Below, piece by piece: positions 1-7,646 of a DNA stretch of 56,978 nucleotides. The stretch lies in NCBI GenBank assembly GCA_018401015.1, contig JAGYLP010000011.1, positions 1 to 56,978 of the forward strand. The letters run 5' to 3'. Position numbers and translations under genes: made by a program. A model generated the notes under the pieces. It ran no database searches and was not told the DNA's origin. It saw nothing but the letters and a program-made list of their open reading frames with translations. The DNA is from Bacteroidales bacterium. GTDB lineage: Bacteria > Bacteroidota > Bacteroidia > Bacteroidales > M50B96. Numbering within the stretch: position 1 is the first letter of the stretch; every line of letters begins with the position of its first letter.

Positions 1-154
1 TTACAACCACTTCGGTAATTCCAAGAGAATGAATGGTTTCCAGACTTCGCAGGAGTAAGGCCTTGCCATTAATTTCCACCAGTGCTTTGGGTTTTCTTAG
101 TCCTAGTGCGCCGAGCCGGGTTCCTTTGCCGGCTGCAAAAATCATTGCTTTCAT
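1..154 (-). CDS. Sugar-nucleotide/NTP transferase, N-terminal fragment
   Basis: Partial gene that runs off the left edge; only the first 51 codons are present. Reading from the ATG at 154 (a second in-frame ATG is at 145) the protein begins MKAMIFAAGKGTRLG. This is the glycine-rich nucleotide-binding signature of the nucleotidyltransferase family that includes GlmU, RmlA and MurU-type enzymes, followed by the usual KPKALVEINGKALL stretch that precedes the substrate pocket. The family transfers a nucleoside monophosphate to a sugar-1-phosphate in the cytoplasm. The short, compact N-terminus resembles the small MurNAc/mannose-1-phosphate types, but which sugar is used cannot be told from 51 residues. 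It lies just downstream of, and on the same strand as, the small gene at 162-311. Confidence 0.8.
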   Translation of the reverse strand, partial: MKAMIFAAGKGTRLGALGLRKPKALVEINGKALLLRSLETIHSLGITEVVV

Positions 155-161
155 TGAATTT

Positions 162-311
162 TTAAACTTGATGGTTTGAAAAAGGATTCGCTTTAGGCTT
201 ACACAGTTTTTTTTCTTTGTTGCTTTCTAATCCGCACTTTTTACAAACGAAGCCTTTGGGGTTTTCAAGCCCTGTTTCTCCCCCTTTTGTTTTGCATTTT
301 TTCTGACTCAT
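162..311 (-). CDS. Small Cys-containing protein, 49 aa, function unknown
   Basis: A 49-codon frame starting ATG at 311 and ending TAA at 162. The start overlaps the stop of the upstream symporter gene as ATGA (311-308), a typical translational-coupling arrangement, which is the main reason to believe it. The product is lysine-rich and has a CKKCG pair at residues 23-27 with further cysteines at 6 and 37, which could bind zinc in the manner of a ribbon or rubredoxin-like knuckle. I do not recognise a family. It could be a small nucleic-acid-binding or metal-binding protein; nothing else in the sequence gives a role. Confidence 0.55.
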   Translation of the reverse strand: MSQKKCKTKGGETGLENPKGFVCKKCGLESNKEKKLCKPKANPFSNHQV

Positions 312-1537
312 ACGGCAATATTCGTGGTTTCACCTTCCGATTTGGCAATAACGGCAGCCGCGCAACTGTCGCTCCACACATTAACCGCTGTTCGGAACAT
401 ATCGAGGATTCGATCGACCGCTAATATCAGTCCTACCCCTTCGAGCGGAAGACCAATGGCTGTTAACACAATTGTAATCATGACTAATCCTGCCATTGGG
501 ATTCCGGCTGCGCCAATCGATGCCAGAAGCGCGGTAAATACAGCGATGATTTGTTGAGTGATGGTCATTTCTATTCCATACGCTTGAGCAATAAACATGG
601 CTGCAACTAATTCGTAGAGTGCTGTTCCATCCATGTTGATGGTGGCACCTAAGGGTAAGGTGAAACCGGTAATTTTGTTCGGTATTCCTGCACCATGTTC
701 AGCCGATTCCATGGTAAGGGGCAGGGTGGCACTGCTGCTTGAGGTGGAAAATGCGGTGAGTAATGGTACCCGCATGGCTCGGAGGTGTTTTCGGGCGCTT
801 AATCCGAAAATTCTTAAAACGAGAGGCAAGCTAAGTAGTGAGTGAATAGCCAGACCTGCGATTACTACCAGCATATATTTTCCCAGACTTCCCGCTAAAT
901 CGATTAGTTCATCTTGTTCGGCAACGACCTTAATGACAATGCCAAAGATTCCAATGGGAGTAAATCGAATGATGAAGAGGGTGAGTTTCATCATGACGTG
1001 AAACAATGCATCGAAAAAATCGCCCAGTATTTTTTTGTGCTTTTCGGCAGATCGAGCAATGAAAAATCCGAAGAGCAACGCAAAGAAGATGACTGGAAGC
1101 ATTTCGCCTTTGGCCATGGATTCAAATAAGTTGGCCGGGATTATTTCGATTAGGAGGTTGCCAATGGAGTTATCTTCTACGTTGGGAAGGTTGATTGTTT
1201 CGTTGGTTTTAAGGCTGATGCCTGTTCCCGGTTCGAATAGGTTTACAAGGATAAGACCGGTTACGATGGCCAATAAGCTCGATAAGAAATAGTAGGAAAG
1301 GGTTTTAAGTCCGATTCGACCCAGGGAATCGGATGATCCTATTTGAATGATACCGCTTATAATGGAGCCTAAGATGAGCGGGAGGATAATCATTTTGAGT
1401 GCCCGAATAAAAACGTCGCCGGTCCAGGCAACATAGGGAACTAGTTGTGGTAGAAAGATGCCTGCCAGAATGGCCAGGATAAGACTGATAAGGATTTGCC
1501 AGTGCAGTGCAATACGCATGTTCTTTTTTGCCGACAA
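308..1537 (-). CDS. Dicarboxylate/amino acid:cation symporter (DAACS family)
   Basis: A 409-residue inner-membrane protein of the GltP/DctA (SLC1) fold, which imports glutamate, aspartate or C4-dicarboxylates with Na+ or H+. Family marks are all present: the serine-rich re-entrant hairpin SSSSATLP at residues 266-273, NMDGT at 301-305 on the unwound TM7, the second hairpin GIPMAG at 345-350, and the TM8 substrate/cation motif DRILDMFRTAVNVWSD at 375-390. The NVWSD form replaces the NVxGD of archaeal GltPh, so substrate cannot be assigned closely. Length is normal. A downstream ATG (residue 7) is an alternative start. Its stop overlaps the start of the small gene at 162-311, so the two are probably co-translated. 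Confidence 0.93.
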   Translation of the reverse strand: MSAKKNMRIALHWQILISLILAILAGIFLPQLVPYVAWTGDVFIRALKMIILPLILGSIISGIIQIGSSDSLGRIGLKTLSYYFLSSLLAIVTGLILVNLFEPGTGISLKTNETINLPNVEDNSIGNLLIEIIPANLFESMAKGEMLPVIFFALLFGFFIARSAEKHKKILGDFFDALFHVMMKLTLFIIRFTPIGIFGIVIKVVAEQDELIDLAGSLGKYMLVVIAGLAIHSLLSLPLVLRIFGLSARKHLRAMRVPLLTAFSTSSSSATLPLTMESAEHGAGIPNKITGFTLPLGATINMDGTALYELVAAMFIAQAYGIEMTITQQIIAVFTALLASIGAAGIPMAGLVMITIVLTAIGLPLEGVGLILAVDRILDMFRTAVNVWSDSCAAAVIAKSEGETTNIAV

Positions 1538-2042
1538 ATTACTCCATATTTTTTGAATGAAGAAAGCTCATGGAGCGGATTATCTGTTTTGGTTGGAGGG
1601 TCGTTTTAGGGTGTCGAAAATTTGGATGTTCTTGATATAAACGTAAGCAGAATGCTATTAAAATGATTGTTTTTGTCCTATATTCTTAAAAAATGCGTTT
1701 CAAGTTACGAGAAGCAGAAAAGGAGTGATTGAATGCCGGAATTCACTATTTAGAATGATTCAGGATAAGGAAATTATCCCGTTGTTTTAGAAAAGTGGCA
1801 GTTAGCACTTTTTTTAAATCCTTAAACCCTATAAAAACAAAGGGTTTAGAGTTGCTGCTTGTTTAGTTGCTTGATAATCAGATATATAATTTATTAACAG
1901 AATGTGAATTTTTATTTAACTGATTCTTAATTGCATAGGCTTTTTTCTAAAAAATCAAGAGATAAAGTATTTTTTTATTAGAATTTTTATACCAAAATTT
2001 GTTCGCATTAAGGCAGAGTACTAATCATTAAATAAAGTGGAT
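1538..2042. other. AT-rich intergenic region upstream of dnaA
   Basis: About 500 bases without a credible gene between the divergent symporter and dnaA. Two hairpins are visible. AAAAGTG (1791-1797) pairs with CACTTTT (1806-1812) and is followed by more T. TAAACCCT (1823-1830) pairs with AGGGTTTA (1841-1848) around a 10-base loop. The last 180 bases are very AT-rich. I looked for DnaA boxes (TTATCCACA-like, both strands) and saw none, so I do not call an origin. The dnaA promoter must lie here but no clear TAnnTTTG element was found. Confidence 0.5.
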
Positions 2043-3476
2043 ATGCAGCAAAACCCGCAACAGGTGTGGGATAATTGTCTTCGTATAATTCAAGACAATG
2101 TTTCCACAGCTAGTTTCAGGACCTGGTTTGAGCCTATTGTGCCTATACGGCTGGAAAATAAGGTTCTGACCATTCAGGTTCCGAGTCCATTCTTCTATGA
2201 GTATTTGGAAGAACAATACATCGATATCCTCCGAAAAACCATAAAAAAGGAGTTAGGTAACGAAGGTAAATTGGAGTATAGCATTGTGATGGAAAACAAT
2301 AATCAGCATAATGCCAAACCCTATACTGTAAAACTTCCCACCAAATCGAATGCTTCCGATTTGAGTAATCGTCCTATCCATTTACCTGTTGCAATGGATG
2401 GTTCACCCATCAAAAACCCTTTTGTCTTTCCCGGATTAAAAAAGCTGCAAATCGATCCTCAATTGAATCCGGATTATACCTTCCATAATTTTATCGAAGG
2501 CGATTGTAATAAACTGGCCCGCTCGGCCGGTTATGCGGTTGCAAACCAACCCGGTGGAACAGTGTTTAATCCTCTCTTCCTGCATGGCGATTCAGGCCTT
2601 GGGAAAACTCACCTCGCTCAGGCAATCGGCATTGAAGTAAAAGAACGGTTCCCCGAAAAAACAGTATTATACGTTTCGGCCAATAAATTTCGTACCCAGT
2701 TTGTCGATGCGGTAAGAAATAATACCGCCAACGACTTCTTGCACTTTTACCAAATGATCGATGTGTTAATCATCGACGATGTGCATGAGTTTGCCGGAAA
2801 AGAGAAAACTCAGGAAACCTTCTTCCAGGTATTCAATCACTTGCATCAATCGAAAAAACAACTCATTCTTACCTCCGATAAAGCTCCGGTCGATCTTGAA
2901 GGAATGGAACAACGGCTCATTAGCCGCTTTAAGTGGGGCTTGTCCGCCGAATTGCAAGCACCCGACTTCGATACCCGAATCAAAATTCTGAAAAACAAAA
3001 CCTATAAAGACGGAATCGAAATTGATCCGGCTGTCCTCAACTACGTTGCGACTCACATCAAAAACAATGTTCGCGAACTCGAAGGTGCTCTTATTTCTTT
3101 GCTCGCTCAATCAACCCTGAATAAAAAAGAAATAACCCTCGAACTAGCCGAAGATTTAATCGAAAAGCTAATCAAAAGCTCACGCAAAGAAGTGTCGGTT
3201 GATTATATCAGTAAGGTAGTTTGCGATTACTTCGATTTACCGCTGGATGTAATGCATACCAAAACACGTAAAAGGGAGATTGTGCAAGCTCGACAAATAG
3301 CGATGTATTTTTCGAAAACTATGACGAAGTTTTCGTTGGCTGCTATCGGTTCTCAAATTGGCGATAAAGACCATGCCACCGTACTGCATGCCTGCCGAAC
3401 CGTGAACAACCTGATGGAAACGGATAAACGATTCAAATCGGATATTTTGGAGATAGAAAAAAAGATTCTGGGTTAA
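2043..3476 (+). CDS. dnaA: Chromosomal replication initiator protein DnaA
   Basis: DnaA, the AAA+ initiator that binds and opens the origin. Domain I covers roughly residues 1-70 (VWDNCLRIIQDNV, TWFEPIVPI are typical of Bacteroidota DnaA). The linker is followed by the ATPase with Walker A GDSGLGKT at 182-189, Walker B VLIIDD near 241-246, a sensor-I-like LTSDKAP, and the arginine-finger segment LISRFKWGL. The C-terminal DNA-binding domain ends with GDKDHATVLHACRTV, the helix-turn-helix signature that reads DnaA boxes. I use ATG 2043 (477 aa); a GTG at 2037 would add two residues. The stop codon sits inside the loop of a terminator hairpin. The gene converges on glnN. Confidence 0.98.
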   Translation: MQQNPQQVWDNCLRIIQDNVSTASFRTWFEPIVPIRLENKVLTIQVPSPFFYEYLEEQYIDILRKTIKKELGNEGKLEYSIVMENNNQHNAKPYTVKLPTKSNASDLSNRPIHLPVAMDGSPIKNPFVFPGLKKLQIDPQLNPDYTFHNFIEGDCNKLARSAGYAVANQPGGTVFNPLFLHGDSGLGKTHLAQAIGIEVKERFPEKTVLYVSANKFRTQFVDAVRNNTANDFLHFYQMIDVLIIDDVHEFAGKEKTQETFFQVFNHLHQSKKQLILTSDKAPVDLEGMEQRLISRFKWGLSAELQAPDFDTRIKILKNKTYKDGIEIDPAVLNYVATHIKNNVRELEGALISLLAQSTLNKKEITLELAEDLIEKLIKSSRKEVSVDYISKVVCDYFDLPLDVMHTKTRKREIVQARQIAMYFSKTMTKFSLAAIGSQIGDKDHATVLHACRTVNNLMETDKRFKSDILEIEKKILG

Positions 3477-3493
3477 CCAGAATCTTTTTTTTT
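3457..3493. terminator. Bidirectional rho-independent terminator of dnaA and glnN
   Basis: The A-tract plus AGATTCTGG (3457-3471) is perfectly complementary to CCAGAATCT plus the T-tract (3477-3491), a 15-bp stem with a 5-base loop GTTAA. The loop contains the dnaA stop codon (3474-3476). With runs of A on the left and T on the right it can act on both converging transcripts. Confidence 0.9.
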
Positions 3494-3561
3494 GATCGTA
3501 TTGCAAGTTAAATCAATCAGCCATGTTCCCGGAAAAAAGGAGTACAGCTGATTCTTCTAGC

Positions 3562-5748
3562 TTATCGGGTAAAGAGCAATTCACGGTATTTCGGTAGTGG
3601 CCAAATTTCATCATCGACTATGAGTTCGAGCTTGTCGATATGATAACGAATTTGTTCCATGCAATGCTTAATGTCGGAATGATAACGAGAGGCTTGGTCC
3701 TGTATCGAACCCAATTGATGAATCTCTTTCCGTTTTTGAACCATATCGACCACCAACTTCCGAATCATACTCATGTGGCCCGAGATCTTTTTTATACTCT
3801 GTAAATGGGGGGTTGCCAATTCGTCGTAATCTTCGGCTCCAAATAATTCCTTAATTCCTTTTACATTGTCGATGAGGACGTTTTGATATTTCAGAGCGGT
3901 TGGAATGATGTGGTTAATAGCCAGGTCGCCTAAAACGCGACTCTCAATTTGAACCGATTTAATGTAATTCTCCAGACGAATTTCCAAACGTGCTTCCAGT
4001 TCCCGCTTGCTTAGGATGTGATTGGTTTCAAAAACTTCGATGGAGTTTTTCGAAAGAAAAGCTTTGAGAGCTTCGGGTGCTGAAGAAACATTGCTGAGTC
4101 CTCGTTTTTTTGCTTCCTCAACCCAGTTTTCGCTATATCCGTTTCCTTCGAAGCGAATCTTCTTCGATTCAATGATGTACTCTCTGAGGATTTGTAAAAT
4201 GGCCTCGTCTTTTTTAATTCCTTTCGCGATGAGTCCATCCACTGACGCTTTGAATGCTTTTAGTTGATGCGCTACAACGCTGTTTAAAACAATCATGGGA
4301 CTTGCCGGATTGGCGCTGCTTCCAACTGCCCTGAATTCGAAGCGATTGCCGGTAAAGGCAAAGGGCGAGGTTCGGTTTCGGTCGGTATTGTCGAGCAAGA
4401 TTTCCGGGATTTTACCAATATCCAGTTTGATATCGGCTTTTTCGTCGGGGGTCATTTTCATTTTGACCCGATTCTCGAGATCGTCGAGTAATTGGGTAAG
4501 TTGGCTTCCGAGGAATACGGATATGATGGAGGGGGGAGCTTCGTGTGCTCCGAGTCGATGTTCGTTCCCGTGGGAAACGATGCTGGCACGGAGCAAGTCG
4601 GAATGATCGTGTACGGCTTTTACGGTATTGATTAAGAAGCTGAGGAATTGTAGGTTTTTGCGCGGAGTTTTGCCCGGAGCCAGGAGGTTTGTTCCGGTGT
4701 TGGTGAGCATCGACCAGTTGTTATGCTTTCCGGATCCGTTTACTCCTTTATACGGTTTTTCGTGCAGGAGTACCCGGAATTTATGTTTTCGGGCAATCTT
4801 CTGCATCAGATCCATGAGCAAGGCATTGTGGTCCACAGCAATATTGGCCTCTTCGAACACGGGAGCACATTCAAATTGATTGGGAGCTACCTCGTTGTGG
4901 CGCGTTTTGATAGGAATTCCGAGTCGCAAGGATTCCAATTCCAGGTCGCGCATGAAATTCATCACCCTGCCTGGTATAGAGCCAAAGTAGTGGTCATCCA
5001 TTTGTTGATCTTTAGCCGACGAGTGTCCCATCAAGGTTCTTCCGGTGAGCATTAGATCGGGGCGTGCGTGAAAGAGCGCTTCATCGACCAAAAAATATTC
5101 TTGTTCCCAACCTAAGGTTGCCACTACTTTGCTAACTTCTTTATCGAAATATTGACAAACTTCGACTGCTGCTTTATCGAGTGCAGTTAATGATTTTAGC
5201 AGCGGTAATTTATAATCGAGGGCTTCGCCGGTGTAGGAGATGAAGATGGTTGGTATGCAAAGTGTGTTGCCAATAATAAAGGGAGTGGAGCTTGGGTCCC
5301 AGGCTGTATATCCTCTGGCTTCGAAGGTGTTGCGAATACCGCCACTTGGGAAGCTCGATGCATCGGGCTCTTGCTGAACGAGCATGTTTCCGTCGAACTT
5401 CTCAATGACTCCACCCGATTCCGAGGGGTCGAAGAATGCGTCGTGTTTTTCGGCAGTGGCTCCGGTGAGTGGTTGGAACCAATGCGAGTAATGGGTTGCC
5501 CCCCGATCGACCGCCCAGGACTTCATTCCGGAAGCAACCTGATTGGCAATTCGCCGCTCAATCTTACTTCCTTTATGAATGGCATCCATCACACTGTGAT
5601 AGGCTTCCTCCGAAAGGTAAGCTTGCATCGCTTTTTTATTAAAAGTATTCTCTCCGAAATAATCGGAGCTCTTAGCTTTGGGAACGTCGACCTCAATGGG
5701 GGTGCGCGAAAATAGTTCAGCTAAAGCATCAAAACGTAATTTTCCCAT
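3562..5748 (-). CDS. glnN: Glutamine synthetase type III
   Basis: A 728-residue type III glutamine synthetase, the large dodecameric form common in Bacteroidota, which makes glutamine from glutamate, ammonia and ATP. The GSIII N-terminal domain is typical (RGATHYSHWFQPLTG at about 83-97). The catalytic barrel has GWEQEYF (213-219) for metal binding, EVAPNQFE (286-293), and HNNWS (342-346) in the ATP/glutamate site. The C-terminal several-hundred-residue helical extension specific to type III is complete. It is a single gene, converging on dnaA, with a candidate -7 element CAAAACTA/TAGTTTTG 33-40 bases upstream of the start. No PII or amt gene is adjacent. Confidence 0.97.
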   Translation of the reverse strand: MGKLRFDALAELFSRTPIEVDVPKAKSSDYFGENTFNKKAMQAYLSEEAYHSVMDAIHKGSKIERRIANQVASGMKSWAVDRGATHYSHWFQPLTGATAEKHDAFFDPSESGGVIEKFDGNMLVQQEPDASSFPSGGIRNTFEARGYTAWDPSSTPFIIGNTLCIPTIFISYTGEALDYKLPLLKSLTALDKAAVEVCQYFDKEVSKVVATLGWEQEYFLVDEALFHARPDLMLTGRTLMGHSSAKDQQMDDHYFGSIPGRVMNFMRDLELESLRLGIPIKTRHNEVAPNQFECAPVFEEANIAVDHNALLMDLMQKIARKHKFRVLLHEKPYKGVNGSGKHNNWSMLTNTGTNLLAPGKTPRKNLQFLSFLINTVKAVHDHSDLLRASIVSHGNEHRLGAHEAPPSIISVFLGSQLTQLLDDLENRVKMKMTPDEKADIKLDIGKIPEILLDNTDRNRTSPFAFTGNRFEFRAVGSSANPASPMIVLNSVVAHQLKAFKASVDGLIAKGIKKDEAILQILREYIIESKKIRFEGNGYSENWVEEAKKRGLSNVSSAPEALKAFLSKNSIEVFETNHILSKRELEARLEIRLENYIKSVQIESRVLGDLAINHIIPTALKYQNVLIDNVKGIKELFGAEDYDELATPHLQSIKKISGHMSMIRKLVVDMVQKRKEIHQLGSIQDQASRYHSDIKHCMEQIRYHIDKLELIVDDEIWPLPKYRELLFTR

Positions 5749-5780
5749 AGGATGAAGTGTTTTTTAAAGGTTAATGCGTG

Positions 5781-5788
5781 CAAAACTA
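5781..5788 (-). promoter_or_regulatory. Candidate -7 element for glnN
   Basis: On the minus strand the sequence reads TAGTTTTG, a match to the Bacteroidota -7 consensus TAnnTTTG, 33 bases upstream of the glnN ATG at 5748. No TTG was found at the expected -33 distance, so support is partial. Confidence 0.4.
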
Positions 5789-5887
5789 TATAAATTTTGA
5801 TGCTATGTATGAAAAAATAGGGGGTGTTGAAAAAAATAATATACTTTTTGATTTTATTGCTCTGGCTCGGTTTGTCGAAATGAAGGC

Positions 5888-5938
5888 AAAAAAAAGTCGG
5901 ATTAATGACCCACTAATGAAAGTAGGTTTCAATCCGAC
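5888..5938 (-). terminator. Rho-independent terminator of the gldF operon
   Basis: Read on the minus strand: GTCGGATT (5938-5931), an inner ACCTACT/AGTGGGT stem, then AATCCGAC (5903-5896) followed by eight T. It lies about 60 bases beyond the stop of the DUF3109 gene, so it should end the gldF-gldG-DUF4340-DUF3109 transcript. Confidence 0.85.
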
Positions 5939-5997
5939 GAGCCTCATTGAACGCGAAAGAAGGGGTAAATCGTAGGGGTAAGAATTAGCTAAAAGGA

Positions 5998-6612
5998 TTA
6001 AGCCCCTTCCCCTTTATGTTTTAGATATTCCCCGGCAATCTCGTTCAAGGTTTCGTACCATTCGGAACCGAATTTTCGAATGAGGGGGGCCTTCAGGAAT
6101 TGATAAATTGGGACTCCTTGCTGTTCGCCTAAAATTCTTGCGGGTTCGCAAATTTCCCATTGATGGTAATTTACTGCGGAAAAGTCGGGGTATTTTTTAA
6201 TTCGGATGGGATAAAGGTGACACGATAGCGGTTTTTGCCAGTCGATGGCACCTGCTTCGTAGGCTTTTTCAATTCCACAGGAAGCAATTCCTTTTTCAAA
6301 CACAACATAGGCGCAGTGTTTCTTATCTACGAGCGGAGTGGTTTTATCTCCTTCTACATCCAGCACATACAAGCCTTGCTGATGAATCGCTTTTCGTCCT
6401 TCTTCGGTGAGAAAGGGTTTGATTTTCCGATAGTGTTTTTTCAGAAGACTCAGTTCTTCTGTTTCCAGAGGTGCTCCGGAATCGCCATCGACACAACAAC
6501 CTCCTTTGCAAGCATGCAGGTTGCAAATGAATTTTTTTTCGATGATGTCGAGACTCACCAAAGTCTCACCTATTGGGAGGATGGTGGGGAAAAGATCGTT
6601 TTTTTCCGACAT
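5998..6612 (-). CDS. DUF3109 family cysteine-rich protein
   Basis: A 204-residue protein of the DUF3109 family, widespread in Bacteroidota and of unknown function. The diagnostic N-terminal block CNLHACKGGCCVDGDSGAP gives Cys30, Cys35, Cys39 and Cys40; additional cysteines occur in KKHCAYVV, SCGIEK, LSCHLYPIR and EICEPA. The spacing resembles the YkgJ-type Zn/Fe-S binding proteins, so a bound metal or cluster is likely but not shown. No signal peptide is seen, so it is probably cytoplasmic. It is the last gene of the operon with gldF, gldG and the DUF4340 gene (5 bases from the latter) and is followed by a strong terminator. Confidence 0.85.
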   Translation of the reverse strand: MSEKNDLFPTILPIGETLVSLDIIEKKFICNLHACKGGCCVDGDSGAPLETEELSLLKKHYRKIKPFLTEEGRKAIHQQGLYVLDVEGDKTTPLVDKKHCAYVVFEKGIASCGIEKAYEAGAIDWQKPLSCHLYPIRIKKYPDFSAVNYHQWEICEPARILGEQQGVPIYQFLKAPLIRKFGSEWYETLNEIAGEYLKHKGEGA

Positions 6613-6617
6613 GGGTT

Positions 6618-7619
6618 TTAACTGGCTGGTGTGAGGCGAAAATCGTCGATATCGCGGAATAAGGGATCGAAATTGAAATACTGAATAATCACGAGTTCAT
6701 CGTTCTCGTCGATTCGTCCGTACATCCGATCCACATCGTACTGGTAATACTCATCGTCGAGTTCGGCTTTTCGCAGCGTGGCTTTCAGTTGGGTCGTTTT
6801 ACCGTAGGTGTCTTCGAGTCGGATAATGTATTCTGGACTAAGTTGGAAAACGGAATCGATTTGTGTCTCGGTGAGTTCATCGACAAATCGTTCGAAGTTC
6901 AATTTTTTAAATGCGCTCAAGTATTCTTTCACTTTGAGGGTATCGAAGCCTCGATAGGGCTGATTCGAAGAAGCATAAAGAAGGTCGAACTGGTTGTTGC
7001 CATGGTTAATGGCTGTGAAGGATTGTTCCGGTTGACGGATATTTTCCAGCGTAACCGATTTAATTTCATCGAAACGATATCGGAAAAGTCCAACATCGCG
7101 CCAGGCGTTTTCATCGAGGAAGAAGCGGGTAGAAAGGTATCCGGCAAAACCGGGAATATGCATGATAAAAGGGGTGGATGATTTTTCGAGCATCATGTAG
7201 GTTCCATAATTATCGGCTGTAGAGCCACCCACATAAAACACTTTTTCCGGTTCGTTTCCGGCGGTATAAATTTCCACTTTGGTATGTTCGGCTGCGAGGT
7301 TGGTTACTACTGTTTCAAAACTGGCCTGAGGTACTGGCGATTTAACGTCCATTCGAAGCAAGGTTTTAAGGAGAACGTCTACGGCATCTTTTCGGGCGTG
7401 GTATTTTCCATTTACTTCCCAATGGGATTCTTTGCGAATTAAATGAATGGATTGTCCTGATTTACCGGCCAAGAAAATTTGCGAAACGCTGGCTGTATCT
7501 TCAATGGCAAAGTCTTTCAGTTCTTGTGGTATTGTTCCCGAACGGCGGGTAAGGTATAAAGTAAGAGCGATCAGCGCTAATGCGATTAAGAGTATAAAAT
7601 AGAACTTGTTTTTCTTCAT
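6618..7619 (-). CDS. DUF4340 domain protein, membrane-anchored
   Basis: A 333-residue protein with one N-terminal membrane anchor (residues about 6-24, FYFILLIALALIALTLYL) and a periplasmic-side DUF4340 domain: repeated beta-rich segments of the SVSQIFLAGKSG / HWEVNGKYHARKDAVDVLL type. Members of this family usually sit directly downstream of GldG-like ABC transporter components, as here (27 bases after gldG), and are thought to be accessory parts of that complex. Its role is not established. Length and start (MKKNK) are as expected. Confidence 0.8.
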   Translation of the reverse strand: MKKNKFYFILLIALALIALTLYLTRRSGTIPQELKDFAIEDTASVSQIFLAGKSGQSIHLIRKESHWEVNGKYHARKDAVDVLLKTLLRMDVKSPVPQASFETVVTNLAAEHTKVEIYTAGNEPEKVFYVGGSTADNYGTYMMLEKSSTPFIMHIPGFAGYLSTRFFLDENAWRDVGLFRYRFDEIKSVTLENIRQPEQSFTAINHGNNQFDLLYASSNQPYRGFDTLKVKEYLSAFKKLNFERFVDELTETQIDSVFQLSPEYIIRLEDTYGKTTQLKATLRKAELDDEYYQYDVDRMYGRIDENDELVIIQYFNFDPLFRDIDDFRLTPAS

Positions 7620-7646
7620 GCGTAGATAGATAGTTTAAGTGAAACG

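Noticed and set aside
1538-2042. Possible origin of replication next to dnaA
   Set aside because: The region is AT-rich, but no DnaA-box cluster was seen on either strand, and in this phylum oriC is often not beside dnaA.
5778-5975. 65-residue plus-strand frame upstream of glnN
   Set aside because: No start signal, no recognisable protein features, and it overlaps the glnN promoter box and the minus-strand terminator.
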